This document shows, piece by piece, positions 16,700 through 25,305 of a stretch of 64,000 nt of DNA. Both the position numbers and the translations under genes were made by a program. The DNA is taken from assembly GCF_016862315.1 (NCBI RefSeq), contig NZ_BOMS01000014.1, positions 388,199 through 452,198 on the forward strand, given 5' to 3'. The notes under the pieces are model-generated. The model did not search any database and had not been told where the DNA came from. It saw only the letters and a list, made by a program, of their open reading frames with translations. The stretch's first letter is position 1, and every line of letters begins with the position of its first letter. The stretch comes from Actinoplanes palleronii (GTDB lineage: Bacteria; Actinomycetota; Actinomycetes; Mycobacteriales; Micromonosporaceae).

Positions 16700-18073
16700 G
16701 TGGATCTCGTGATCGAGGGCAGGACGACGGCGGCGGTGTACCGGGCGCTGCGCGAGGCCGTCACCGACGGGCGGCTGCCGGCCGGGCACCGGCTGCCGGC
16801 CAGCCGGGTGCTCGCCGCCGACCTGGGAGTCTCCCGGGGGAGTGTGGCCGGGGCGTACGAGCGGCTGGTGGCCGAGGGGCACCTCACCGCGCGGGTCGGC
16901 GCCGGGACGTTCGTGGCCCCGGTACGTGTCCCGCGGCGGCCGCCCCGCTCGGTGCCGGACCCGCTGCGGCCGCGCGCCGGGTGGGAGTCCGGCCCGGCGC
17001 CGAGCAGTGGCGCGGCACCGCCGCCGCGGTACGACTTCCGGGCCGGCATCCCGGACGCCTCGCTCTTCCCGTTCGACACGTGGCGGCGGATGGTCGGCGC
17101 CGAGCTGCGGCTGCGGGCCAACGGACCCGGGACGTACGCCGAGCCGTACGGTCATCCCGCCCTGCGCGCCGCGATCGCCCGCTACCTGGGTTTCGCCCGC
17201 TCGATCCCGGTCACCGCGGACGAGGTGCTGGTCACCAACGGGGCGCAGCACGCGTTCGACCTGATCGGCCGGGTGCTGCTGCGGCCCGGTGACGTGGTGG
17301 CGATGGAGGAGCCCGGCTACCCGCCGGCCCGGGCGCTGTTCACCTCGCTCGGCGCCCGGGTGATCGGCGTACCGGTGGACGGCGAGGGCCTGGTCGTGGA
17401 CGCGGTGCCGGCGCAGGCCCGGCTCGTCCACGTCACCCCGTCGCACCAGTTCCCGCTCGGCCCGGTGCTGAGCCTGGACCGGCGCCGGCAGCTCCTGGAG
17501 TGGGCGCGGCGGCGGCAGAGCGCGATCGTCGAGGACGACTACGACAGCGAGTTCCGGTTCGGGACCCGCCCGCTCGAACCGCTGCGGGCGATGGACCGGT
17601 CCGGCCGGGTGCTCTACGTCGGGACGTTCTCCAAGAGCATGCTGCCCGCCGTCCGGACCGGTTTTGTGCTCACCCCGCCCGGGCTGCGCCCCGCCCTGGC
17701 CGCGGCCCGGCAGCTCGGCGACGGGTACGGGCAGATCGCGACGCAGGCGGCGCTGGCCCGGTTCATCGAGGACGGCGAGCTGGCCCGGCACGTGCGGCGG
17801 GCGCGCCGGGAGTACGCCGCCCGGCACGCCCGGATCGTTGCGTTCCTGGCCGGGGTGCCGGGGCTGGAGGTGGTGCCGTCGGCCGCGGGGTTGCACGTGA
17901 CCGCGCTGTCCCACGGTCTGCCGGATATTTCCGACAAGGCGCGGTCGAAGGGGCTGGCGGTCGAGGACCTGACCCGGTACGGCGGCGACCGCACCGGGAT
18001 CGTCCTCGGCTTCGGCGCCGTCGACCCGGCCCGCATCGACGAGGGGCTGGCCCTGCTGGCGGGCCTGCTCTGA
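16700..18073 (+). CDS. MocR/PdxR-type GntR-aminotransferase regulator
   Basis: 457-aa regulator fused to an aminotransferase-like domain. Winged helix at residues ~12-75 (YRALREAVTDGRLPAGHRLPASR, DLGVSRGSVAGAYERL); effector domain with VTNGAQHAFDL, EEPGYPPAR, HVTPSHQFPLG, EDDYDSEFRF and the PLP lysine in VGTFSKSMLPAVRTGF, closest to the PdxR/GabR branch. No PLP-biosynthesis or GABA genes flank it. The only divergent neighbour is the small secreted repeat peptide, and the operator candidate lies between them. GTG start, probably leaderless. Confidence 0.92.
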   Translation: MDLVIEGRTTAAVYRALREAVTDGRLPAGHRLPASRVLAADLGVSRGSVAGAYERLVAEGHLTARVGAGTFVAPVRVPRRPPRSVPDPLRPRAGWESGPAPSSGAAPPPRYDFRAGIPDASLFPFDTWRRMVGAELRLRANGPGTYAEPYGHPALRAAIARYLGFARSIPVTADEVLVTNGAQHAFDLIGRVLLRPGDVVAMEEPGYPPARALFTSLGARVIGVPVDGEGLVVDAVPAQARLVHVTPSHQFPLGPVLSLDRRRQLLEWARRRQSAIVEDDYDSEFRFGTRPLEPLRAMDRSGRVLYVGTFSKSMLPAVRTGFVLTPPGLRPALAAARQLGDGYGQIATQAALARFIEDGELARHVRRARREYAARHARIVAFLAGVPGLEVVPSAAGLHVTALSHGLPDISDKARSKGLAVEDLTRYGGDRTGIVLGFGAVDPARIDEGLALLAGLL

Positions 18074-18186
18074 CGCCGTGAGCACCACGCGGCCACCGCG
18101 GTGATCGCCCTGACCGGCCCGCCTGCGCCGATCGCCGGCGGGTCGGCGAGCGGCGCCCGGCTGCCGACCGTTTGACGGGCCGACCG

Positions 18187-18813
18187 TCAGAAACCCAGCT
18201 TCGCCCCGCGCAGTCGCTCGGCCACCGCCGGGTCGCCCTCGATCTGGACCCGGGCCACCTGCTGACGGCCGGAGAAGAACAGCGCCAGCTCGCCGACGTC
18301 CCCGGTGATCCGCACCACCGGCGCCGGCGCGGTGCGCACCGGCGGGAAGCCGGTCGCGATCACCTCGGCCGGCACGCCCGCCTTACGCAGGGCCAGCCGG
18401 GAGGTGAGCTTGGCGCTGCGCCAGAGCGCGGCCTGCTGACCGGCCTCCAGCACCCGCGGCTCCCACTGCGGTGCGGCCCGGCGCACGTCCTCGTGGTGGA
18501 TGAAGAACTCCAGCGTGTTGGCCAGGCCGTCCACCAGCGGGTTGCTGACCGGGCTCCACACCGGCGGGGTGCGCACCTCGTCGATCAGCTGCGGGTAGGG
18601 CAGCGCCGCCCGGGCCAGCCGGATCTTCTCCCCGTAGGCGGCGAGCGCGGGGATCAGCGTCCCGGCCGAGGCGTCCGGGCGGCGGTCCCGGATCACCAGG
18701 TGCGCGGCCAGGTCGCGGGTGGTCCATCCGGCGCACAGGGTCGGCACGTCCGGGCCCACGTGCAGCAGCAGGTCGGCGAGCAGCTGGCGTTCCCGGCGTG
18801 CGTAGTCGTTCAT
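18187..18813 (-). CDS. TIGR03085-family (DinB/maleylpyruvate isomerase-like) protein
   Basis: 208 aa. Starts NDYARRERQLLADLLLHVGPDVPTLCAGWTTRDLAAHLVIRDRRPD, the four-helix metal-binding DinB-like fold of the actinobacterial TIGR03085 family; the HL, and FFIHHEDVRR His residues are likely metal ligands. Function unknown; relatives are mycothiol-dependent enzymes. Its ATG overlaps by one base the stop of the upstream lipoprotein gene (TGATG), so it is coupled to it. C-terminal sterol-carrier-like segment (GDVGELALFFSGRQ). Confidence 0.88.
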   Translation of the reverse strand: MNDYARRERQLLADLLLHVGPDVPTLCAGWTTRDLAAHLVIRDRRPDASAGTLIPALAAYGEKIRLARAALPYPQLIDEVRTPPVWSPVSNPLVDGLANTLEFFIHHEDVRRAAPQWEPRVLEAGQQAALWRSAKLTSRLALRKAGVPAEVIATGFPPVRTAPAPVVRITGDVGELALFFSGRQQVARVQIEGDPAVAERLRGAKLGF

Positions 18814-19289
18814 CAGTCGATGGTATGCAGAGTGACGCGCTCCCCGGTAACCGGCGCGAGGCAGGACCTGGTGCTGCACGCGGCGTATCCGACGGTCACC
18901 TCGTACCTGTCGCTCCCGGTGGCCCGGACCGGAACGGTCAGCGTGACCGGCCCGTCCGGGTAGACCGGCAGGGTCAGGTCGATCCCGGTGACGTGCAGCT
19001 CGGTCACCTCGCGGTCGGCGGTGGCCGGGCCGACCGCGGTCAGGGCGGCGCCCGGCTGGGCCACGGTGGGAAAGCCGATGCCGTCGACGCCGTCGTCCGG
19101 CATGTCCTTGCTGTAGAGGTGGTAGCCCTCGAGTGGGGTGAAGGTGGCGGTGAGCGTGCCGGCCCGGACGCTGAGGTCCACGGTCACCCCGCCGGCCTGG
19201 TGCCGCCCGGTCAGTTCGCCGGGCAGCGCCGGCTCGCCGCACGCGCCCAGCGCCAGCAGCAGCGGAACGATTCTGGCAACCCGCCTCAT
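18813..19289 (-). CDS. Lipoprotein with DsbD N-terminal-like (alpha) domain
   Basis: 158 aa. Lipobox LALGAC gives a lipid-anchored extracytoplasmic protein. The mature part has nDsbD features: FTPLEGYHLYSKDMP, GIGFPTVAQPGAAL, and a Cys pair in YAACSTRSCLAPVTGE like the redox pair of DsbD alpha. No transmembrane DsbD beta domain is encoded here. It overlaps the thioredoxin-like gene upstream (ATGA) and the TIGR03085 gene downstream. Likely forms a thiol-relay pair with the thioredoxin lipoprotein, if that gene is functional. Confidence 0.8.
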   Translation of the reverse strand: MRRVARIVPLLLALGACGEPALPGELTGRHQAGGVTVDLSVRAGTLTATFTPLEGYHLYSKDMPDDGVDGIGFPTVAQPGAALTAVGPATADREVTELHVTGIDLTLPVYPDGPVTLTVPVRATGSDRYEVTVGYAACSTRSCLAPVTGERVTLHTID

Positions 19290-19833
19290 TCTGCGGCCGG
19301 GGCCCACTTGGTGAGGAACGCGCTGACCTCGGGGGCGGTCATCGACCGTGCGCTGGAGAAGGCGCCGTCGTTCGTCGCCACCCGGACCTTGCCGGCCGGG
19401 CTGAGCACGACGAGCGCCGGGATGCCGCTGGTGTTCAGGTCCACGCCCAGGTCCTGTGCCACCTCCAGGTTGCGGTCGAACTCGCCGACGTCGACGCTGA
19501 CCACCTCGAAACCTTCGGCCAGCTGAGCGCTGACCGCCGGGTCCTGGGTGAGCTCGGTGAGCACCCGGCAGTCCAGGCACCAGTCGGCGCCGAAGTCGAT
19601 CAGCACGTGTTATGGCCGGATTTCTTCGCGGTGGCGAGGGCCCGCTTGATGTCGACCCCCGCATCGGCCTTCGGGCCGTAGTCGCCCAGAGCCACGACCG
19701 CCGCCGCGGGAACGGCGGATGCCGAGGTGGCCGGGGATACCGCCGGGGCCGGGGCGCCGGCCGGGGCCGCGCCCCCGTCGCAACCGGCCAGGGTCAGGAC
19801 CGCGATCACGGCCGGGAACAGCACACGCCGCAT
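19286..19833 (-). pseudogene. Thioredoxin-fold lipoprotein (DsbD gamma-like), frameshifted
   Basis: Two frames together make one protein. The first (77 codons from ATG 19833) has a lipobox (VLTLAGC), an Ala/Pro linker and the start of the thioredoxin fold (VDIKRALATAKKSGHN) and then stops at TGA 19602-19600. The second continues VLIDFGADWCLDCRVLTEL with the CxxC motif to the end. An additional AC (AACAC before GTG) accounts for the shift; removing 2 nt joins HN to VLIDF. The second frame could restart at GTG 19606, but would lack export signal and first helix. Real mutation or sequencing error cannot be told. Confidence 0.75.
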
Positions 19834-20034
19834 GGAAAGCCTCTAACCGATGATCTTGCGGCGGGGAGCCTAGCGGTCCGGTCCGGCGTTCGCTGCCCTC
19901 GTCAGCGGGGGAAACGGGGACCCGGTGTAATCGTGGCCACAATGTAAACAGTGGGGCTGGCGGGCACCGGTTCGGCAGGATGGGATCGGTAAGGTCGGAT
20001 TCGCCGGCCAACGCTTACCAGTCAGGTAGGGATT

Positions 20035-21810
20035 TTGAGCAGCGGAGCCAGCCGCGACGTGCTGGGACGGGGTCTGCGGGTGCTCGGCCACGCGATCCGC
20101 ACGGAGCCACGACTCTTCATCGTCGGTGCGATCGGCAGCAGCCTGTTCGGGCTGCTGATCATTGCGAACTCGTACGTCGTGGGCTGGGTGATCGGCCACG
20201 TGGTGGTCCCGTCGTTCGCCTCGCACCAGGTGGACACGGGCCGGCTCTGGCTGGTCGCGGCGATCTTCCTGGGGATCAGCGGCCTGCGCGTCGCCAGCAT
20301 TTTCGGCCGGCGTCTCGGCGCCGGTTTCATGCAGTTCCGGCTCCAGGCGCGGTATCGGCGCGCGGTCACCGGCCGTTACCTGTCGCTGCCGCCGGCCTGG
20401 CACCAGCGGCACGCCACCGGCACGCTGCTCTCCAACGCGAACTCGGACGTGGAGGCGGCCTGGGGGCCGATCGCCCCGCTGCCGTTCGCGGTCGGCACCA
20501 TCGTGATGCTGATCGCCGCGATGATCTCGCTGTTCCTGACCGACTGGGTGCTCGCGCTGGTCGGCGCGACGCTGTTCCCGGCGCTGTTCGGGCTCAACCT
20601 GGTCTATTCGCGGCGGATGTCGCCGCGGCAGATCCGGGCCCAGCAGATGCGCGGCAAGGTCAGCGCGGTCGCGCACGAGAGCTTCGACGGCGCGCTGGTG
20701 GTCAAGACGATGGGCCGGGAGGCCGACGAGTCCCGCCGGTTCGGCGTCTTCGTCGACGAGCTGCGCGACTCGCTGATCGCGGTCGGCCGGCTGCGTGGCC
20801 TGTTCGACCCGCTGATGGACAGCCTGCCCAGCCTCGGCACCCTCGCGGTGCTGCTGCTCGGCGCGTGGCGGCTGCGGTCCGGCGCGATCGGGGTGGCCGA
20901 CGTGGTCAGCGTCGCGTTCCTGTTCACCGTGCTGGCGTTCCCGGTCCGCGCGATCGGCTGGGTGGTCGGCGAGCTGCCGCGCAGCGTCGCCGGGTGGGAC
21001 CGGGTGCGGGCGGTGCTCGACGCCGAGGGCGATCTCGCCTACGGCGACGGTTCGCTGCCCGGTGCGGGTCCGGCCGAGTTGCGGTTCGATCAAGTGCGTT
21101 TTTCGTACGGCGAGGGGCCGCAGATCCTGCACGACGTCAGCTTCACGGTGCCCTCCGGGCGGACCGTGGCGCTGGTCGGCGCGACCGGTTCGGGCAAGTC
21201 GACGATCGCCTCGCTGGCGGTGCGGCTGGTCGACCCGGAGTCCGGCTCGATCGGGATCGACGGGGTGAAGCTGCCCGACCTGGCGCTCTCCGCCCTGGCC
21301 GGCGCGGCCGCCCTGGTACCGCAGGTGCCGTTCGTGTTCGACGACACGGTCCGCGGCAACATCGCGCTGGACCGGCCCGGTGTCGACGACGAAGCGGTCC
21401 GGGACGCGCTGGCCCTGGCGCAGGCCGACCGGTTCGTGGCCGGGCTGCCGGACGGGCTGGACACCGCGGTCGGCGAGCGCGGCACCTCGCTCTCCGGCGG
21501 GCAGCGGCAGCGGCTCACGCTGGCCCGGGCACTGGCCGGCAAGCCCCGGCTGCTGGTGCTCGACGACGCCACCAGCGCTGTCGACCCGCGGGTGGAGGCG
21601 GCCATCCTCGGCGCGCTGCGAGCCTCCGACGCGCGCGCGTCGGTGCTGGTGGTGGCGTACCGGCGTGCCACCATCGCACTCGCCGACCAGGTGGTCTACC
21701 TGGAACGCGGGCGGGTGGTGGCGACCGGCACGCACGCCGAGTTGATGACGTTCCACGCGGGCTATCAGGACCTGGTCACGGCGTACGAGAAAGCGGAGCA
21801 CCAAGAGTGA
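20035..21810 (+). CDS. ABC exporter half-transporter, degenerate ATP site subunit
   Basis: 591 aa; six-helix type IV exporter membrane domain (residues ~1-330) then an NBD with Walker A GATGSGKST, signature LSGGQ and Walker B LLVLDDATSAVD. The catalytic Glu after Walker B is Asp, and the H-loop His is Tyr (VVAYRRATI), so its own Walker site should be poorly hydrolytic. The next gene overlaps (GTGA) and has the complementary changes, so the two form a heterodimer. TTG start with AGGTAGG upstream. Substrate unknown (drug or lipid exporter class). Confidence 0.93.
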   Translation: MSSGASRDVLGRGLRVLGHAIRTEPRLFIVGAIGSSLFGLLIIANSYVVGWVIGHVVVPSFASHQVDTGRLWLVAAIFLGISGLRVASIFGRRLGAGFMQFRLQARYRRAVTGRYLSLPPAWHQRHATGTLLSNANSDVEAAWGPIAPLPFAVGTIVMLIAAMISLFLTDWVLALVGATLFPALFGLNLVYSRRMSPRQIRAQQMRGKVSAVAHESFDGALVVKTMGREADESRRFGVFVDELRDSLIAVGRLRGLFDPLMDSLPSLGTLAVLLLGAWRLRSGAIGVADVVSVAFLFTVLAFPVRAIGWVVGELPRSVAGWDRVRAVLDAEGDLAYGDGSLPGAGPAELRFDQVRFSYGEGPQILHDVSFTVPSGRTVALVGATGSGKSTIASLAVRLVDPESGSIGIDGVKLPDLALSALAGAAALVPQVPFVFDDTVRGNIALDRPGVDDEAVRDALALAQADRFVAGLPDGLDTAVGERGTSLSGGQRQRLTLARALAGKPRLLVLDDATSAVDPRVEAAILGALRASDARASVLVVAYRRATIALADQVVYLERGRVVATGTHAELMTFHAGYQDLVTAYEKAEHQE

Positions 21811-23570
21811 GCGGCGAAGGAACCCTGGCCACCGTCAAGCGTGGCCTGGCCTTGTCGCCGGAGCTGCGGACCGGTCTGGGCGGCACGATCGTCCTGGCGG
21901 TGCTGCAGATGGCCGGCCGGGTGGCCGTGCCGATCGCCGTGCAGCAGGGCATCGACCACGGCATCCGCGCGCCGGGCGGCCCGGACCTCGGCGTGGTGGT
22001 CCGGATCGTCGCGATCACCCTTGGCGCGCTGATGATCTCCACGCTCTGCGGGTACCTGATGACCCGCCGGCTGTTCACGGTCAGTGAGACCGCGCTGAGC
22101 GGGCTGCGGCAGCGGACGTTCCGGCACATCCACGACCTGTCCATGCTGCACCAGCAGTCCGAGCGGCGCGGCTCGATGGTGTCCCGGGTGACCAGCGACG
22201 TCGACCAGATCTCCCAGTTCCTGCAGACCGGCGGGGTGCAGCTGCTGCTCGCCACCGGACAGCTGCTGGTCTCGGCCGTGGTGATGTTCGTCTACTCCTG
22301 GCAGCTCGCCCTCGTGGTGCTGCTCGCGTTCGGCCCGGCGGTCGGTGTGATCCGGCTGTTCCAGAAGCGGCTGGCCGAGGTCTACCGCGCGGTCCGCGAG
22401 CGCACCGGCGTGATGCTCGGCGCGGTCGCCGAGAGCGTCGTCGGCGCCACGGTGATCCGGTCGTACGGGGTGGCCGGCCGCACCCAGGCCCGGCTGGACT
22501 CCTCGATCGAGGATCTCCGGGTGGCCCAGCAGCGGGCCATGCGGACCAGCGTGACCAGCTTCTCCAGCGGCGAGATCGGCGCCGGCCTGGCGCTGGCCGG
22601 CGTGGTCGTGGTCGGTGTCTGGCTGGGCGCCGACGGCGCGCTCACCGTCGGGCAGCTGACCGCGTTCCTGTTCCTGGTCACGCTGTTCATCCAACCGGTG
22701 CAGATCGCCACCGACATGCTGAACGAGGCGCAGAACGCGGTGGCCGGCTGGCGCCGGATCCTGGACGTGCTGGACGTCGAGCCGGACGTGGCCGACCCCG
22801 ACGACCAGGGGGTGGAGCTGCCGGTCGGCCCGCTCTCGGTGCGCTTCGCCGACGTGTCGTTCCGCTATCCGGGCGGCCCGATCGTGCTGTCCGGCGTGGA
22901 TCTGACCCTCGACGCCCGGCGCAAGTACGCGGTGGTCGGGGAGACCGGCAGTGGCAAGACCACGTTCGCCAAGCTGCTCACCCGGCTGATGGACCCGGCG
23001 CAGGGCGAGGTGCTGCTCTCCGGGACGCCGCTGACCTCGGTGCGCTTCGCGTCGCTGCGGTCGCGGGTGGTGATGGTGCCGCAGGACGGTTTCCTCTTCG
23101 ACGCCACGGTGGCGGAGAACATCCGCTTCGCCGAGCCGTCGCTCACCGGCGAGCAGTTGCGCGCGGCCTTCGTCGAGCTGGGGCTCGTCGACTGGCTGGA
23201 CGGGCTGCCGCAGGGTCTGGAGACCGAGGTCGGCGAGCGCGGGGAGGCGCTCAGCGTGGGGGAGCGGCAGCTGGTGGCGCTGGTCCGGGCGTACGTCGCC
23301 GACCCGGATCTGCTGGTGCTGGACGAGGCGACCAGCGCTGTCGACCCGGCCACCGAGGTACGCCTGCAGCACGCCCTGGACCTGGTCACCCGCGGCCGGA
23401 CCACGGTGGCGATCGCGCACCGGCTGTCCACCGCGCAGTCCGCGGACGAGGTGATCGTGGTGGACGCGGGCCGCGTCGTGCAACGCGGCCCGCACGCCCG
23501 TCTCGTCGCCGAGGAAGGTTCGATCTACGCCAAGCTCTACGCCAGCTGGTTGGAACAGACACGGAGCTAG
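21807..23570 (+). CDS. ABC exporter half-transporter, catalytic ATP site subunit
   Basis: 587 aa partner of the preceding gene. Walker A GETGSGKTT, Walker B LLVLDEATSAVD with the catalytic Glu, H-loop AIAHRLST all canonical, but the signature is LSVGE in place of LSGGQ. Thus the competent ATP site pairs this Walker A/B with the partner's LSGGQ, and the degenerate site pairs the partner's altered Walker B with this LSVGE, as in TM287/288-type heterodimers. GTG start overlapping the preceding stop; the open frame far upstream is antisense-like shadow. Confidence 0.93.
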   Translation: MSGEGTLATVKRGLALSPELRTGLGGTIVLAVLQMAGRVAVPIAVQQGIDHGIRAPGGPDLGVVVRIVAITLGALMISTLCGYLMTRRLFTVSETALSGLRQRTFRHIHDLSMLHQQSERRGSMVSRVTSDVDQISQFLQTGGVQLLLATGQLLVSAVVMFVYSWQLALVVLLAFGPAVGVIRLFQKRLAEVYRAVRERTGVMLGAVAESVVGATVIRSYGVAGRTQARLDSSIEDLRVAQQRAMRTSVTSFSSGEIGAGLALAGVVVVGVWLGADGALTVGQLTAFLFLVTLFIQPVQIATDMLNEAQNAVAGWRRILDVLDVEPDVADPDDQGVELPVGPLSVRFADVSFRYPGGPIVLSGVDLTLDARRKYAVVGETGSGKTTFAKLLTRLMDPAQGEVLLSGTPLTSVRFASLRSRVVMVPQDGFLFDATVAENIRFAEPSLTGEQLRAAFVELGLVDWLDGLPQGLETEVGERGEALSVGERQLVALVRAYVADPDLLVLDEATSAVDPATEVRLQHALDLVTRGRTTVAIAHRLSTAQSADEVIVVDAGRVVQRGPHARLVAEEGSIYAKLYASWLEQTRS

Positions 23571-23592
23571 CACGGCTTCGCTGCGCTCCGCG

Positions 23593-23694
23593 GAAGATCG
23601 CCTGTTAACCGGTGAGATGGCAGGCGGTCTTCCGCCACCCGCAAACCCCGCGGGCGTCGGAAAACCGCGTGCCATCTCACCGGCGGCGATCTTC
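23593..23694. repeat. Long imperfect palindrome between convergent genes
   Basis: Left arm from GAAGATCGCC (23593) and right arm ending GGCGATCTTC (23694); about 45 bp per arm including a matched CCGGTGAGATGGCA block, with a 6-nt bulge (TGTTAA) in the left arm. Lies between the exporter operon and rpsD and can form a stable cruciform or RNA hairpin, probably ending both transcripts. Confidence 0.75.
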
Positions 23695-23722
23695 GGGGTC
23701 GAACAGCCCCTGGAGCACGGGG

Positions 23723-24331
23723 TTATCGGGCGTAGTACTCCACGACCAGCTGCTCGTCGCAGAGGACCGGGACCTCGGTGCGCAGCGGCACCCGGATCAC
23801 CGTGGTGCGCAAGTCCTCCAGCACCGTGGAGAGGTACGGCGCGGTCGGTCCGTCCAGGTGCGCGCCGGTCGCCGCGATCTGGAACGGCGGCTTCTGCCGG
23901 CTCGACTCACGGACCTCGATGACCTGACCCGGCTTGAGCTTGTAGCCCGGCCGGTCGACCTTCTTGCCGTCCACGGTGAAGTGACCGTGCACGACGAGCT
24001 GACGGGCCTGGTAGATCGTCCGGGCCAGACCGGCCCGGGCCACCGTCGCGTCCAGACGACGCTCGAGCAGCGTGACCATGGCCTCGCCGGTCTTGCCCTC
24101 GGCCTTGTGGGCGGCGTCGTACGCGGCCCGCATCTGGACCTCGCTGATGTTGTACTGGTGCCGCAGGCGCTGCTTCTCCAGCAGACGGACCTGGTAGTCC
24201 GAGCTCTTGCGCCGGCCACGGCCGTGCACGCCCGGCGGGAACGGCCGCCGCTCGAAGTACTTCACACATTTACGGGTGAGAGGGATGCCGAGCGCCCGAG
24301 AGAGCTTGGCTTTGGGTCGAGAGTTGTTCAC
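23723..24331 (-). CDS. rpsD: 30S ribosomal protein S4 (stand-alone)
   Basis: 202 aa; N-terminal S4 domain and C-terminal S4 RNA-binding domain ([41 protein letters not shown]), ending EYYAR. GTG start ([15 protein letters not shown]) after AGGAGA. It belongs to the SCO1505-like branch (SRPKxKxSRALG) rather than the branch usually encoded next to rpoA, and it stands alone, so it may be a second S4. The upstream region has an iron-box-like element shared with a DUF2470 gene, which suggests iron-responsive control. Confidence 0.93.
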   Translation of the reverse strand: MNNSRPKAKLSRALGIPLTRKCVKYFERRPFPPGVHGRGRRKSSDYQVRLLEKQRLRHQYNISEVQMRAAYDAAHKAEGKTGEAMVTLLERRLDATVARAGLARTIYQARQLVVHGHFTVDGKKVDRPGYKLKPGQVIEVRESSRQKPPFQIAATGAHLDGPTAPYLSTVLEDLRTTVIRVPLRTEVPVLCDEQLVVEYYAR

Positions 24332-24350
24332 GCCGGATCTCCTGTTACGG

Positions 24351-24384
24351 TTAGCCTTGCCTAACTTAGGTAAGCCTAACCGGT
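24351..24384. promoter_or_regulatory. Tandem iron-box-like operator (DmdR/IdeR type)
   Basis: TTAGGTAAGCCTAACC (24366-24381) matches the first 16 positions of the 19-bp DtxR/IdeR consensus TWAGGTWAGSCTWACCTWA; an overlapping second, weaker copy runs 24351-24369 (14 of 19). Both lie in the 70-bp divergent region between rpsD and the DUF2470 gene. Confidence 0.65.
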
Positions 24385-24401
24385 GCCCGGAGGTGCTCGT
24401 C

Positions 24402-25127
24402 ATGCAACCCAGTCCCGCCGAGATCGGACGTACCCTCGCCGCCGGTCACCTGCCCGCAGTCGCCCACATCGCCTGCCACCCCGGACCGCTTCCGATCAGG
24501 CATGTGACCGACGCGCAGGGCCGCCCGCTGCTGCTCGTGCCGTCCGACGGAACGCTGTCCACCGCGCTGCGGCCGCAGCCCGGCAACGACGACGCCGCGC
24601 TGGTCCTGGACATCCGGGACGTGCCGCCGATGGCCTCGTCGCCGTCGATCGGCCGGGTCTGGGTCTCCGGGTGGGCGGCCAAGCTCACCGGCGAACAGGC
24701 GCGGACCGCCGCGCTGGACTACGCCGACACCGACGCCTGCGGTGACCTGCTGGACATCGGGGGGAGCCAGTCGCTCTACCGGATGGACGTGGCCGAGGTG
24801 CGCTTCGAGCGCAACGAGAAGCTGGTCGAGATCGACCCGGACGACTACGCCGAGGCCTCGCCGGACCCGCTGCGCGCGGTGGAGTTCGACCTGATCGCCG
24901 ACCTGGCCGACCACCACGTGTCCGAGATGAGCGACTACGTGCGCCGCCAGCTCGGCCCGGCCGCGAAGCCCGGCGACGACCCGCGGGTGGTGCGCCTGGA
25001 CCGGTACGGCTTCGTGGTCCGGATGGGTTCCCGCAGCGCCCGGCTGGCCTTCCCGCGCCCGGTCACCGACCGCCACGACCTGGCCCACCTGCTGCATCCG
25101 ATCCTCTGCCACCGGTGCGCGGCTTGA
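24402..25127 (+). CDS. DUF2470-domain protein (HugZ-like heme/PNPOx-fold)
   Basis: 241 aa. The N-terminal half is a split-barrel FMN-binding-like domain ([25 protein letters not shown]) and the C-terminal half a DUF2470 domain ([34 protein letters not shown]) as in HugZ-type heme oxygenases and heme-storage proteins. A C-terminal LCHRC ending adds two Cys. ATG preceded by GGAGGT at 7 nt. The iron-box-like operator directly upstream supports a heme or iron role; enzymatic activity is not demonstrable from sequence. Confidence 0.83.
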   Translation: MQPSPAEIGRTLAAGHLPAVAHIACHPGPLPIRHVTDAQGRPLLLVPSDGTLSTALRPQPGNDDAALVLDIRDVPPMASSPSIGRVWVSGWAAKLTGEQARTAALDYADTDACGDLLDIGGSQSLYRMDVAEVRFERNEKLVEIDPDDYAEASPDPLRAVEFDLIADLADHHVSEMSDYVRRQLGPAAKPGDDPRVVRLDRYGFVVRMGSRSARLAFPRPVTDRHDLAHLLHPILCHRCAA

Positions 25128-25230
25128 CGGTCTGAAGAGTCTCGGGATCCCAGCGCCCCCTTCTGCCGCCGTCGGGTGGTGGGATCCCGTTCGCCCTGCT
25201 CGCCGGTGCCGCGGTGAGCGGGGTAGCAAA

Positions 25231-25268
25231 AAAGATGGGCGGCCCCGTGCCGGGGGCCGCCCATCTTT
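25231..25268. terminator. Strong bidirectional terminator
   Basis: 16-bp perfect stem AAAGATGGGCGGCCCC, 6-nt loop, with A-run on the left and T-run on the right, serving both the DUF2470 gene and the convergent large gene. Confidence 0.92.
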
Positions 25269-25305
25269 TGCGTCTCACCTAATGGTCAGTTCACTGCGCG
25301 AATCC

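Noticed and set aside
19980..21806. N-terminal extension of the second exporter gene in the same frame
   Set aside because: It is a shadow of the first exporter gene; a GTG overlapping the first stop is the natural start.
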